Notes under the pieces: generated by a model
Databases searched by the model: none
Told to the model about the DNA's origin: nothing
The model's input: the letters and a program-made list of their open reading frames with translations, nothing else
Program-made: the position numbers and the translations under genes
From: Acidobacteriota bacterium
GTDB lineage: Bacteria > Actinomycetota > Acidimicrobiia > Acidimicrobiales > Ilumatobacteraceae
Assembly: GCA_018970175.1 (NCBI GenBank)
Contig: JAGWWV010000012.1
Coordinates: 1-52,365 of the forward strand
Reading direction: 5' to 3'
Length of the DNA stretch: 52,365 nt
Shown: positions 7,505 to 16,056 of the stretch, one piece after another
Layout of the letters: each line of letters opens with the position of its first letter
How positions within the stretch are numbered: position 1 is the first letter of the stretch

Positions 7505-8305
7505 ATGCCCGACCTTTTCGATTTCCTGCCGGCCCCGTTCGTGCCCCAGTCCGTTCTCGGAACCGCGCTGGCCGCCTTGGTGATCGGCCTTGCCGTGACG
7601 GTTGTTGCAAATGTCGCGACGACGATTTATCTCCACCGGGCAATGTCGCATCGCGCTCTCACGCTGTCGCCGGTCGCCGCGGTCGGCTTTCGATTGATCG
7701 TCTGGGTCACAACCGGAATTCGCCCTCGCCAGTGGGTTGCCGTCCATCGCAAGCATCACGCCTTCACCGATGTCGATGGCGACCCACATTCGCCTGTTCT
7801 CCTCGGATGGAAGACGGTTCAAGCAAGAAACGTGGCTCTCTATCGACGGTGCGCCGGCGACCCCTCGACTCTCGGCCGATACGCCAAGGACATGCCGCAA
7901 ACGACCCTCGACCGATTGCTGTTCGACCGCACCATCCTCGGGCTCACCGTCGGCATCACCTCGTTGTGTCTCGTGTTCGGCGTGTGGGTCGGCCTCGCGG
8001 CGTCGATCGTTCACGTCAACCTCTATCTCGGCGGCTCGGCTGCGGTGAATGCGATCGGTCACCACTTTGGTCGTCGCCCCTACGACAACGGAGCCGGCAA
8101 CCTCCAGTGGCTCGCATTTCTGACCGCAGGTGAGGGCCTGCACAACAACCACCATGCGGCGCCAACTTCGGCGCGGCTTGCGCACCGGTGGTACGAGGTC
8201 GACTACGGCTGGTGGATCATCAAGGTTCTCACGTGGTTGCGCCTCGCCAGGGTGCGTCTGAACGAAGTCAAGCTCGTCGTACCATCGAGGCGTGCCGCAG
8301 CTTGA
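7505..8305 (+). CDS. Membrane fatty-acid desaturase (acyl-CoA/acyl-lipid delta-9 type)
   Basis: Introduces a double bond into fatty acyl chains using a di-iron centre, O2 and an electron donor, at the membrane. Seen: the His boxes HRAMSH (44-49), HRKHH (81-85) and HNNHH (213-217), and hydrophobic spans at about 18-40, 56-71, 143-163 and 165-182. The length of 266 is at the short end of the family. The partner ferredoxin is not adjacent. It is probably controlled by the divergent TetR. Its last 14 nt overlap the downstream nagA. Confidence 0.9.
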   Translation: MPDLFDFLPAPFVPQSVLGTALAALVIGLAVTVVANVATTIYLHRAMSHRALTLSPVAAVGFRLIVWVTTGIRPRQWVAVHRKHHAFTDVDGDPHSPVLLGWKTVQARNVALYRRCAGDPSTLGRYAKDMPQTTLDRLLFDRTILGLTVGITSLCLVFGVWVGLAASIVHVNLYLGGSAAVNAIGHHFGRRPYDNGAGNLQWLAFLTAGEGLHNNHHAAPTSARLAHRWYEVDYGWWIIKVLTWLRLARVRLNEVKLVVPSRRAAA

Positions 8306-9425
8306 CGAATCGCCGCGCCGCCTGACGATCCACGCACGTCGTGCGCTCGTCGCGAACGTCCTTCGCCACGACGTCGCCATCGACATCGACGACGGCCGTA
8401 TCGCTGCCGTGAGGTCTTTCGGGGAGGATGAGCACCCGCGCCGCGTTCACTCCCTCGTCAGTCCGGGACTGATCGACCTTCAGTGCAACGGCTTGGGGGT
8501 ACATGCCGTGATCGGCGGGTCGATCGATTCCCTGCAGCGTTGTCTCGCTGAAGCGGGTACGACGTCGTTCCTGCCCACCATCACGACCTGTCAGCCGACC
8601 GTGCGTCGCCGTGCGTACGACACGGTGATGGCAGCGGCAGGAAACGCGTCAGACGGTCGGGCCCGCATCCTCGGAGTGCACCTCGAAGGCCCGTTTCTTG
8701 GCCGCCGACCCGGGGCACATGACATGCATCTCATCGCCAAAGCGGTGGACGAGGTCGATAATGTCTTCGACGCATGCGGTGAAGGACTCCGCATGATGAC
8801 GCTGGCCGCCGAATCACCGGTCGCGGGGGCCGTGATGGAAAAGCTCTCAGCACGCAACATCGTGGCCTCGATCGGACACTCGGCTCCGTCGCGCGAGGAG
8901 TACGCACGCCTCGTCGCCGCGGGAGCGACGTGCTGCACCCACATTTTCAATGCGATGTCCGGTGTCGAGCACAGAGGTTTCGGGCTCGCGGGCGCGGTTC
9001 TCGATGACCCGGCGATGTACGCAGGGCTGATCGGCGATCTGGTGCACGTCGATGCCGAAACGATCCGGTTGGTCTTCCGATGCAAGGGGCCCGGCAGGAT
9101 CTTCCTCGTGAGTGACTCCGTGGCGACCACGTCTGGCGTCGAGGCGGAGGGGCTCGAGGTGACGGATGCTGCGCGGCTGCCTGACGGCACTCTTGCAGGA
9201 GCGGTCGTCCCGCTGGCCGAGCAGGTTCGGTGCATCGTGCAGCGTGCGGGAGTCTCCCTGATCGACGCCCTCGTAGCGGCGACATCGACACCCGCAGAAG
9301 TCATCGGAGCGGGAGAAATCGGCGCACTGGAGGTTGGTCGGTTCGCGGACATCACGTGTTTCGACGAGCATCTGCGGGTCGAGTCGACGTACGTCGTTGG
9401 AGTACCGGTGGTGCGTGGCTCCTAG
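8292..9425 (+). CDS. nagA: N-acetylglucosamine-6-phosphate deacetylase
   Basis: Family role: removes acetate from GlcNAc-6-P, giving glucosamine-6-P for amino-sugar recycling. Seen: a TIM-barrel amidohydrolase with the metal ligands E132 (HLEGPF, 130-135), H196 (GHS) and H217 (THIFNAM), and the catalytic D275 (VSDS). Instead of the two-metal HxH the first strand reads LIDLQCNG, the same kind of substitution as in E. coli NagA, a single-metal enzyme. Length 377. The GTG start lies inside the end of the desaturase, so the genes are co-transcribed although they share no pathway. No nagB or nag transporter is present nearby. Confidence 0.9.
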   Translation: MPQLDESPRRLTIHARRALVANVLRHDVAIDIDDGRIAAVRSFGEDEHPRRVHSLVSPGLIDLQCNGLGVHAVIGGSIDSLQRCLAEAGTTSFLPTITTCQPTVRRRAYDTVMAAAGNASDGRARILGVHLEGPFLGRRPGAHDMHLIAKAVDEVDNVFDACGEGLRMMTLAAESPVAGAVMEKLSARNIVASIGHSAPSREEYARLVAAGATCCTHIFNAMSGVEHRGFGLAGAVLDDPAMYAGLIGDLVHVDAETIRLVFRCKGPGRIFLVSDSVATTSGVEAEGLEVTDAARLPDGTLAGAVVPLAEQVRCIVQRAGVSLIDALVAATSTPAEVIGAGEIGALEVGRFADITCFDEHLRVESTYVVGVPVVRGS

Positions 9426-9428
9426 AAT
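9423..9428 (+). promoter_or_regulatory. -10 box TAGAAT before the gene at 9435
   Basis: TAGAAT overlaps the nagA stop codon (TAG, 9423-9425) and ends 6 nt before the GTG at 9435, consistent with a leaderless start. Confidence 0.5.
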
Positions 9429-9434
9429 CGCGTC

Positions 9435-9836
9435 GTGCATCTGGTCTCAGCGCTGTTCGTCGACAATTTCGAGATGCGTCAGGTCGAAGGGCCGAGTACG
9501 AGGATCGATCTCACGGGCGCCTTCTTCTCGACCGTGGCACCGTCACAGCCCCCGTTCACATTTTCGCCCCATCTGGTGGCGTTGATTTACTGTGAACCAT
9601 CCGAGTCGGGTGAGGGCGTGTTCGAAGTGGTGTTTCGCAAAGGCCCGAAGGAGAGCGACGAACAGGTCGCGAGGAACGTGAGTCCCTTTCGTGTCGACCC
9701 GGGCAAGTTCACGTACCGCCTTGTTCGTGGCGAACTGGAATTCGACGACTACGGCCAGGTGTTCGCCCACTGCCGCGTGAATCGTGACCCCTGGACGATC
9801 GTCCCGCTCACCTTGCTGCCACAACCGAACAGTTAG
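9435..9836 (+). CDS. Conserved-looking hypothetical protein
   Basis: A 133-residue protein that I do not recognise. It has no signal peptide or membrane span. The pattern of short alternating hydrophobic strands suggests an all-beta fold (inference from composition only). The GTG start is supported by the TAGAAT box 6 nt upstream. It lies between nagA and transketolase; its stop codon TAG forms part of the transketolase -10 box. Confidence 0.7.
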   Translation: MHLVSALFVDNFEMRQVEGPSTRIDLTGAFFSTVAPSQPPFTFSPHLVALIYCEPSESGEGVFEVVFRKGPKESDEQVARNVSPFRVDPGKFTYRLVRGELEFDDYGQVFAHCRVNRDPWTIVPLTLLPQPNS

Positions 9837-9839
9837 TCT
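9834..9839 (+). promoter_or_regulatory. -10 box TAGTCT for transketolase
   Basis: The first three bases are the stop codon of the preceding gene. The box ends 6 nt before the GTG of the transketolase gene, predicting a leaderless tkt-tal transcript. Confidence 0.5.
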
Positions 9840-9845
9840 GCGCCC

Positions 9846-11798
9846 GTGGCGAACGACATCAGGGACAGGGCGGCATTCGACGAGAAAGCGATCGCGGTCA
9901 TCCGCGGAATCGCCATGGACGCCCCGTTTCATGCAAAAAGTGGACACCAGGGCACGGCGATGGCCCTCGCTCCCCTGGCCCACACGCTGTACTCGCGCAT
10001 CTTGTGCCACCACCCCGGCGATCCCACGTGGGCAAACCGCGACCGGTTCATCTTGTCGTGCGGCCATGCGTCGATCCTTCAGTACGCCCTGTTGTGGCTG
10101 AACGGCTACGGACTCGAGGTCGATGATCTTCGCGCGTTCCGACAGCTCGGATCCCGGACGCCGGGACATCCCGAAGTGGGTCACACCGCCGGCGTCGAGG
10201 TAACGACCGGTCCGCTCGGGCAAGGGTTCGCAAACGCGGTGGGTATGGCCATCGCCGAGGAACATCTGCGTGCAACCGTCGGAGCCGACGTGATCGACCA
10301 TCACACGTTCGTCATTGCCGGTGACGGTTGCCTGATGGAGGGTGTCAGTCACGAAGCGGCATCGCTTGCCGGGCACCTCGGTCTCGACCGGCTCGTCTGC
10401 ATTTTCGACGACAACAAGATCACCATCGACGGCTGCACAGATCTCACGTGCAGTGACGACGTCGTCGGACGTTTTCGCTCGTACGGCTGGAATGTGATCG
10501 AAGCGGGCCCGATTTCGGAGAGCTGCGACGACCTCGAGGTTGTCCTCAATCGGGCGAAAGCACACAGGGGTGCCCCGACGCTCATCGTGTTGCCGACCCG
10601 CATCGGTTTTCCCTCCCCCGACTTCACCGACAAACACGCGGCGCACGGCAACCCGTTCGTCGCCGAACACATCACCAGAACAAAGGCGATTCTCGGAATC
10701 CCCGACGAACCTTTCCATGCACCGGCAGACCTCGTGGCGAACTACCGAAGTTTCGCAGGGACTCGCTGCGCCGAAGCCCACCGGGGTTGGTCGGCGACGG
10801 GTGCACAACAACGACTCGCCGGCCACGCCACGCGTAACATTGGCTCACGCCTCGTCGGAAAGCTCCCGAACTTCACGTCAGACGAGAGTCCGGCGACCCG
10901 GGTGGCGATACAGAAGGTTCTTGCAGTGGCAACAGAACATCTTCCGGGCATCGTTGCCGGTGCGGCCGATCTCACCGGAAACACCGGAGCCAAGCTGTCG
11001 CCCGACCGGGGCTTCACACGTGATGATCGCTCCGGGCGCCAGATCTTTTTCGGGGTTCGTGAACATGCCATGGCTGCCATCGCCAACGGCATTGCGCTAC
11101 ATGGCGATCTGGTACCCGTTATCGGAACCTTCTTCGTGTTTGCCGACTACATGCGACCCGCAATTCGCCTGGCTGCCCTGTCGAAGGCGAAGGTGATCTT
11201 CGTTTTCAGTCATGATTCGGTCGGCGTCGGTGAAGACGGCCCGACGCACCAACCGGTCGAACATCTTGCATCGCTGCGCATCATTCCCGGCCTGCAGGTG
11301 ATTCGCCCCGCCGACGGGAATGAAACGGCCCAGGCATTCGTTGCAGCCCTCAATTTCGACGGACCGACCGCGCTCGTTCTCAGCCGGCAGAACCTTCCGA
11401 CCGTCACCGACGGCTCGGCCATCGGCCGTGGCGCCGGAATCGTGAGCGACGTCGCACAGCCGGATCTCGTCCTGGTCGGTACCGGTAGCGAGGTATCGCT
11501 GTGCACCGCTGCCGCCGCGGAGCTGTCGAAGGTGGGGGTGTCGGCGCGCGTTGTGTCGATGCCCGACCTCGCCCGTTTCACGGCGCAAGACGAAAGCTTT
11601 CGTCGTTCGGTTCTACCGCCGGGCACGCCCGTCCTCGCGGTCGAGGCTGGCTCGACCTTTGGATGGGCCTCGATCGCCGACGATATGGTCGGTATCGACG
11701 AGTTCGGCACGAGCGCACCCGGAGCGGTGGCTCTCGAGCATCTCGGCATGTCGGTCTCCAACGTCGTGCGTGTCGCGCGCGCACTATCTTCGCGGTGA
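9846..11798 (+). CDS. tkt: Transketolase
   Basis: Family role: transfers two-carbon ketol units between sugar phosphates in the pentose-phosphate pathway, using thiamine diphosphate. Seen: the N-terminal TPP-binding domain with GDGCLMEG and the metal-binding DDNKITIDG (about residues 159-203), the pyrimidine domain with the catalytic Glu in FGVREHAM (about 400-407) and GEDGPTHQ (about 461-468), and the C-terminal domain. The length of 650 is normal. One usually conserved Pro of the N-terminal SGHPG motif is Gln here (SGHQG). The next gene, transaldolase, starts at the last base of its stop codon (TGATG), so both non-oxidative pentose-phosphate enzymes are coupled. Confidence 0.95.
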   Translation: MANDIRDRAAFDEKAIAVIRGIAMDAPFHAKSGHQGTAMALAPLAHTLYSRILCHHPGDPTWANRDRFILSCGHASILQYALLWLNGYGLEVDDLRAFRQLGSRTPGHPEVGHTAGVEVTTGPLGQGFANAVGMAIAEEHLRATVGADVIDHHTFVIAGDGCLMEGVSHEAASLAGHLGLDRLVCIFDDNKITIDGCTDLTCSDDVVGRFRSYGWNVIEAGPISESCDDLEVVLNRAKAHRGAPTLIVLPTRIGFPSPDFTDKHAAHGNPFVAEHITRTKAILGIPDEPFHAPADLVANYRSFAGTRCAEAHRGWSATGAQQRLAGHATRNIGSRLVGKLPNFTSDESPATRVAIQKVLAVATEHLPGIVAGAADLTGNTGAKLSPDRGFTRDDRSGRQIFFGVREHAMAAIANGIALHGDLVPVIGTFFVFADYMRPAIRLAALSKAKVIFVFSHDSVGVGEDGPTHQPVEHLASLRIIPGLQVIRPADGNETAQAFVAALNFDGPTALVLSRQNLPTVTDGSAIGRGAGIVSDVAQPDLVLVGTGSEVSLCTAAAAELSKVGVSARVVSMPDLARFTAQDESFRRSVLPPGTPVLAVEAGSTFGWASIADDMVGIDEFGTSAPGAVALEHLGMSVSNVVRVARALSSR

Positions 11799-12916
11799 TG
11801 ACCAGCGCGGAACGTCTACGACGGCTCTTCAGCGACCACGGGCAGAGCCCTTGGATCGACAATTTGCGGCGCGGGTACCTGACCAGCGGCCACCTCGAGG
11901 CTTTGGTACAACGCGGGGTCCGTGGCCTCACCTCGAATCCCACCATTTTCCAGAAGGCAATCCAGGGTTCGGCGGAGTACGACGAACAGTTCGCATCGCT
12001 GGCGAAGCGCGGCCTCGATGTCGAAGACATCTACTGGGAACTCGTGCTCGACGACATCAACGGAGCACTCGACGTCTTTGCCCCGCTGCACCGCGCAGCG
12101 GACGGCACCGACGGTTTCGTCAGCGTCGAAGTTGATCCGACCCTCGCCTTCGATGGTTCGGCCACGCTTGATGCTGCCCGTCGACTCGACGAGCGAATCG
12201 GCGCCTCGAACGTGATGATCAAGATTCCCGCCACGAAGCAGGGTCTGCCCGCCATTCGTCGGATGATCGCCGAGGGACGCAACGTGAACGTCACCTTGAT
12301 CTTCAGCCTCGAACGATATGCCGAGGTGATCGAGGCCTACGTTTCGGGACTCGAGGATCGCGCCGCGGAACACAACGGTTCCCTCGCCGACGTGAACTCC
12401 GTCGCGAGCTTTTTCATCAGTCGGGTCGACAGCGAAATCGACCACAGGCTCGACGTGATCGGCTCCGATGCTGCCTCCCGTTTGAAGGGTCGGGCTGCGG
12501 TGGCCCAAGGTCGTCTTGCGTACGCATTGTTCGCGGAAAAGTTCGGTGATTCCCGTTGGCGGGCCCTGTCGCTACGAGGCGCCAGGGTTCAGCGTCCGTT
12601 GTGGGCCAGCACGTCGACCAAGAATCCGAGCTATCCCGACACCATGTACGTCGACGAACTCATCGGACCGATGACGGTGAACACTCTCCCCGACAACACC
12701 CTCGAGGCGTTCGACGACCATGGACGTCTCGAAAGAACGATCGACGTGGATCTCGACCTCGCACGTTCGACATGGTCAGAGCTCACTGCGATCGGCGTCG
12801 ACCTGGACGGAGTCGCGGCAAAACTCGAAGCCGACGGAGTCGCCTCCTTTCAGCAGAGCTTCGTCGAGTTACTCGGTGCCATGCAGTCCAAGCTCGACAC
12901 GTTTCGGCGGACCTGA
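11798..12916 (+). CDS. tal: Transaldolase
   Basis: Family role: transfers a three-carbon dihydroxyacetone unit between sugar phosphates through a Schiff base. Seen: LTSNPTIF (44-51), the Schiff-base Lys at 142 in MIKIPAT, and the phosphate-site region ASTSTKNPSY near 270. The length of 372 matches the long actinobacterial/cyanobacterial class. The ATG at 11798 shares one base with the tkt stop; a GTG directly before it (11795) is possible. No glucose-6-phosphate dehydrogenase or opcA follows, unlike in Mycobacterium. Confidence 0.95.
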   Translation: MTSAERLRRLFSDHGQSPWIDNLRRGYLTSGHLEALVQRGVRGLTSNPTIFQKAIQGSAEYDEQFASLAKRGLDVEDIYWELVLDDINGALDVFAPLHRAADGTDGFVSVEVDPTLAFDGSATLDAARRLDERIGASNVMIKIPATKQGLPAIRRMIAEGRNVNVTLIFSLERYAEVIEAYVSGLEDRAAEHNGSLADVNSVASFFISRVDSEIDHRLDVIGSDAASRLKGRAAVAQGRLAYALFAEKFGDSRWRALSLRGARVQRPLWASTSTKNPSYPDTMYVDELIGPMTVNTLPDNTLEAFDDHGRLERTIDVDLDLARSTWSELTAIGVDLDGVAAKLEADGVASFQQSFVELLGAMQSKLDTFRRT

Positions 12917-12928
12917 AGTGGCGGGTCG

Positions 12929-13912
12929 ATGACAGAATCGTCGCAAGAGCCCGACGTCGGGCCGTTTGGCCGGGAGCTGCGGGACGAAATCGAGTTGTTC
13001 CTCGCTTCGTATCCCTCGACGCTCGACCAAAAGATCATGGCGAACACGGTTCGCGACCTCCGCAAGGCTTTCGACTTGCTGAGGCAGGTCGAAGGGCGAC
13101 CGAAGGTGACGATCTTCGGCAGCGCACGAACGTCGTCCCATGATCCGCTCTACGAGCAGACGGTTCGTGTGGCGCGCGAGCTTGCGGCGCAGGGTTGGAT
13201 GGTGATCACCGGCGCTGGACCCGGAATCATGGAGGCCGGCATGGTGGGTGCCGGCCGTGAGGGCAGCATCGGTGTTTCGATCGTTCTCCCGTTCGAGAAC
13301 GAAGCGAACGAGATCATCGCGGGGGACGAGAAGCACATCGCGCTCAAGTACTTCTTCACGAGGAAGTTCGCCCTCACCAAGGCCTCGCAGGCCTTCATCT
13401 GCATGCCGGGTGGCTTCGGCACACTCGACGAATTGTTCGAGCTACTCACGCTCACACAGACCGGCAAGGGCAACCCCGTTCCCATCGTCCTTCTCGACGT
13501 CCCCGGCGACACCTACTGGCGTCAGGTGGGCGACTTCATCGAAGGCCAAATGGCGAGCCGCGGCCTGATCTCCGGCGACGACCGGGCCCTTTACTTCACC
13601 ACGAACGATGCCGCCGCTGCCGCCGCGGAAGTGACGGCGTTCTATTCGAACTACCAATCCTTGCGTTTCATAGGAAACAAGTTGGTGATCCGAATGAAGT
13701 ACGGCCCCACCGACGACGAGCTGGCGTCGTTAAATGCGCGCTTCGCGCAGGTCGTGAAGCAGGGTCGCATCGAACGCACCGCTCCGCACCCGGTCGAAAT
13801 TCGCGACAACGACAGCTTGGACTTGAGCCGTATCACCCTGTTCTTCGACAAGCGATCCTTCGGTGAGCTGCGATTGTTGATCGACTCGATCAATCGTTTC
13901 GCTCGTCGGTAA
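12929..13912 (+). CDS. LOG-family Rossmann protein (possible nucleotide 5'-monophosphate phosphoribohydrolase)
   Basis: The family is often annotated 'lysine decarboxylase', but the tested members release nucleobases or cytokinins from nucleoside monophosphates. Seen: FGSAR (63-67), GAGPGIMEAG (95-104) and the signature PGGFGTLDE (160-168) with the catalytic Glu. At 327 residues it is longer than typical LOG (about 200): there is an N-terminal extension of 55 residues and a C-terminal helical region of about 80. It resembles the longer actinobacterial group. The natural substrate is not deducible. It lies 12 bases after tal and its end overlaps the convergent small gene by 23 nt. Confidence 0.85.
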   Translation: MTESSQEPDVGPFGRELRDEIELFLASYPSTLDQKIMANTVRDLRKAFDLLRQVEGRPKVTIFGSARTSSHDPLYEQTVRVARELAAQGWMVITGAGPGIMEAGMVGAGREGSIGVSIVLPFENEANEIIAGDEKHIALKYFFTRKFALTKASQAFICMPGGFGTLDELFELLTLTQTGKGNPVPIVLLDVPGDTYWRQVGDFIEGQMASRGLISGDDRALYFTTNDAAAAAAEVTAFYSNYQSLRFIGNKLVIRMKYGPTDDELASLNARFAQVVKQGRIERTAPHPVEIRDNDSLDLSRITLFFDKRSFGELRLLIDSINRFARR

Positions 13913-14096
13913 TGCTGCGCAGAATCGATTCCGCTTTGGCCACGGCGCGACGCGCCCGTTGAAGGTCCTTTTCCACGGTCAAGTCGCGGGTGTCCCCCTT
14001 GACCGCACGGGAAAGAATGTCGAGGGCAGCTTCGGCGAGCGTCTCGTTGATGGCAGCGAGTTGATCGGCCACCGTGTCGAAGTCGTGGTTGTTCAT
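13890..14096 (-). CDS. Small helical protein of unknown function, coupled to glcF
   Basis: A 68-residue protein, nearly all of it predicted helical (two heptad-rich stretches, about 5-30 and 38-62). Its ATG overlaps the glcF stop as ATGA, which is the main reason to believe it. It might be a small accessory factor of glycolate oxidase, but I recognise no domain. Its 3' end is antisense to the end of the LOG gene. Confidence 0.6.
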   Translation of the reverse strand: MNNHDFDTVADQLAAINETLAEAALDILSRAVKGDTRDLTVEKDLQRARRAVAKAESILRSITDERND

Positions 14097-15289
14097 GTCC
14101 GACCAGTCTCCCCCGCGCGAGGGTGGCTCGTCGACAAGGCGCGTGCAACGAGTTCGATGGGGTGCACGATCTCAACCGAACCCCATGAAGCGGGTCGATG
14201 TGAATGGAGGTGGCCGGCACACCCGGGATTTCCCGACGCAAGGTACCGAACCTTGTCGTCGATCACGGATTGGATCGCGTTGTTCTTGCGTTCGACGATG
14301 AGCTCGGCAGCCTTCGGATGCTCGATCGCATACGCCCCACCGGCACCACAACACAGCCCTTCGTCAGGAATGGGCCTCACCTCGTAGAAGAGCCCAAGAA
14401 CACGGTGTGCCGCGAGGTGGGTCCCTTGGATGTTGCGGAGGTGACAGGCGTCGTGCACGACGACGGCGTCCTTGGCCTGCGCTGCCGGTGCGAATGTCGC
14501 TTCGTCGAGGTGTCGCGAGACGAACTCCATCACATCGACGACCTCCCCCATGTTCTCGGCGTGTCGAGCCAGGTGTGCGCCGCAGCCGGCGGAGTTCACG
14601 ACCAGGGTTGCGCCCGGGAATGCCTCGTCCACCCTCGACGTGAGCGTCGATGCGCGGGTCGCCAATCCGGCGTGCGCATGCAGGGCGCCACAGCACAACG
14701 ACGGGTCGGAAAGCTTGACGTTGTAGCCGAGACGGTCGAGCACGTCGATGGTCGCCTGGTGTACCTGCGGATACCAGGCATCCATCACGCAGCCACGAAA
14801 CAACACGACGTCACCACGAGGATTCGTCGCAGTCGCGGGAAGCCGAAGGCGTCGGGTCGCCGAGCCGACCGGGGGCACGGGGAATCGTTTCGGCACGAGG
14901 TGGACGCGACCTGCCACGTTGGCGACGACCGTGATGGCTCGTAGAAGACGTGGCCTGGTGAGAGGCGCAAAAAACAATCGTTTGACCAGCGACTTTCGAC
15001 TGGACTTCGCGGCGAGATCATCGATGACCGGTGTGATGATGCGGTCGTAGCGCACGGACGACGGACACGCCGGCAAGCAACCCATGCACTGCACGCAGGA
15101 CTCGAGTGCTTCGCGCACCCCACCGTCGAGTGCAATGTCGCCGCTGCGGACTGCGGCGACGAGGCCGATTCGTCCACGGGGGCTCTGGGAATCGTCTCCC
15201 GTGATCCGGTACGTCGGGCAATGCGGAAGACAGAGTCCGCATGAGACGCAACTCGCCAGATCCTCGGCATCGACGGCCGCGAAGTTCAT
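14093..15289 (-). CDS. glcF: Glycolate oxidase iron-sulfur subunit
   Basis: Electron-transfer subunit of the membrane-associated glycolate oxidase (GlcDEF), passing electrons from the flavoproteins to quinone. Seen: two 4Fe-4S motifs near the N-terminus, CVSCGLCLPHCP (about 14-25) and CVQCMGCLPACP (about 64-75), then two CCG domains with LCCGA at about 198 and 329. The length of 398 is normal. The ATG at 15289 overlaps the glcE stop as ATGA; an in-frame ATG at 15301 is an alternative that adds four residues. Confidence 0.92.
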   Translation of the reverse strand: MNFAAVDAEDLASCVSCGLCLPHCPTYRITGDDSQSPRGRIGLVAAVRSGDIALDGGVREALESCVQCMGCLPACPSSVRYDRIITPVIDDLAAKSSRKSLVKRLFFAPLTRPRLLRAITVVANVAGRVHLVPKRFPVPPVGSATRRLRLPATATNPRGDVVLFRGCVMDAWYPQVHQATIDVLDRLGYNVKLSDPSLCCGALHAHAGLATRASTLTSRVDEAFPGATLVVNSAGCGAHLARHAENMGEVVDVMEFVSRHLDEATFAPAAQAKDAVVVHDACHLRNIQGTHLAAHRVLGLFYEVRPIPDEGLCCGAGGAYAIEHPKAAELIVERKNNAIQSVIDDKVRYLASGNPGCAGHLHSHRPASWGSVEIVHPIELVARALSTSHPRAGETGRT

Positions 15290-16056
15290 GTGAGGCCCCA
15301 TTCCGTCGACAGACCGGGGCTCAACGTGTTCTCCGGATCGAACTCAGTTTTCAGCCGACGACAGACCGCCAGAAGTGCCGGTGTCAGACCCCCGTATCGG
15401 GGCGGCGTGCTCGGGATGGCGAAGAGACCGGTCAATTCCTCGGCCGTTGGCGGGCCAATCTCGTTGAAACCAATCAATTGCCCCGCTTGTTGGGCGACAT
15501 CCTCGGGGTGTCCTTCGAGGTTGACGCACAGGCCGTCACGCGAACGCGCCACCAGCGCGGGTCGATACAACGATCGCACGTCGCCCTCACCAAGGAACCA
15601 GCGACTGCACGGGGGAACAGGCTCGGTTCGAAGAATCGCTTCGGTGATGGTGGCCAAGGTACCCCACGAGCCAACGAGAAGTTTGACGAGGTCGAAACCG
15701 GAAACGTTCTTCACGGTTCCTCCTCCCGCTACGAACTCCCTCCCGATGCCATCGACGGCCTTGATCTGCAACACGATGTTCGGCAAAGCCGAATTGTCGC
15801 TTGGAAATGGGCCGTTTCGGCGTGTCGCAAGAACTCCCCCGACGGTTCCGATCGTCGGAATGCGGAGTCGTTGTCGTTGTGAACCGAGTACGGCGGCAAG
15901 CTCGTTCATCGATGTTCCGGCACCGACAGTGACGACGAGCTCGTCGGGCTCGAAGCGAACAACGCCGGACATCAGGCCGCGGGAACGACTCATCGCCGTG
16001 GCAACACTTTTGCGCTCATATCCACGCCCCGCCGGGCGCCCCGGACGTCTCGCCAC
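15286..16056 (-). CDS. glcE: Glycolate oxidase FAD-binding subunit, short form
   Basis: Second flavoprotein subunit of GlcDEF. Seen: FAD-binding-4 features such as FEPDELVVTVGAGTSM, TIGTVGGVLA, TVKNVSGFDLVKLLVGSWGTLA. Choosing the start is hard. The first ATG (15993) would drop the first strand-loop of the FAD domain. The in-frame GTG at 16056, 41 nt inside glcD, restores a plausible loop (about 20 more residues, GRGYERKS), so I use it; the ATG gives 235 residues, the GTG 256. Both are shorter than E. coli GlcE (about 350), mainly at the C-terminus. No frameshift is visible. Confidence 0.75.
   Translation of the reverse strand: MARRPGRPAGRGYERKSVATAMSRSRGLMSGVVRFEPDELVVTVGAGTSMNELAAVLGSQRQRLRIPTIGTVGGVLATRRNGPFPSDNSALPNIVLQIKAVDGIGREFVAGGGTVKNVSGFDLVKLLVGSWGTLATITEAILRTEPVPPCSRWFLGEGDVRSLYRPALVARSRDGLCVNLEGHPEDVAQQAGQLIGFNEIGPPTAEELTGLFAIPSTPPRYGGLTPALLAVCRRLKTEFDPENTLSPGLSTEWGLT

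Noticed and set aside
9543-10826. A 427-codon open frame on the minus strand opposite transketolase
   Set aside because: The plus-strand frame has unmistakable transketolase motifs over its full length; the antisense protein has no recognisable domain and reflects high-GC codon bias.
15286-16056. glcE as a frameshifted pseudogene
   Set aside because: The core FAD domain is uninterrupted and coupled to glcF by ATGA; only the start is uncertain.
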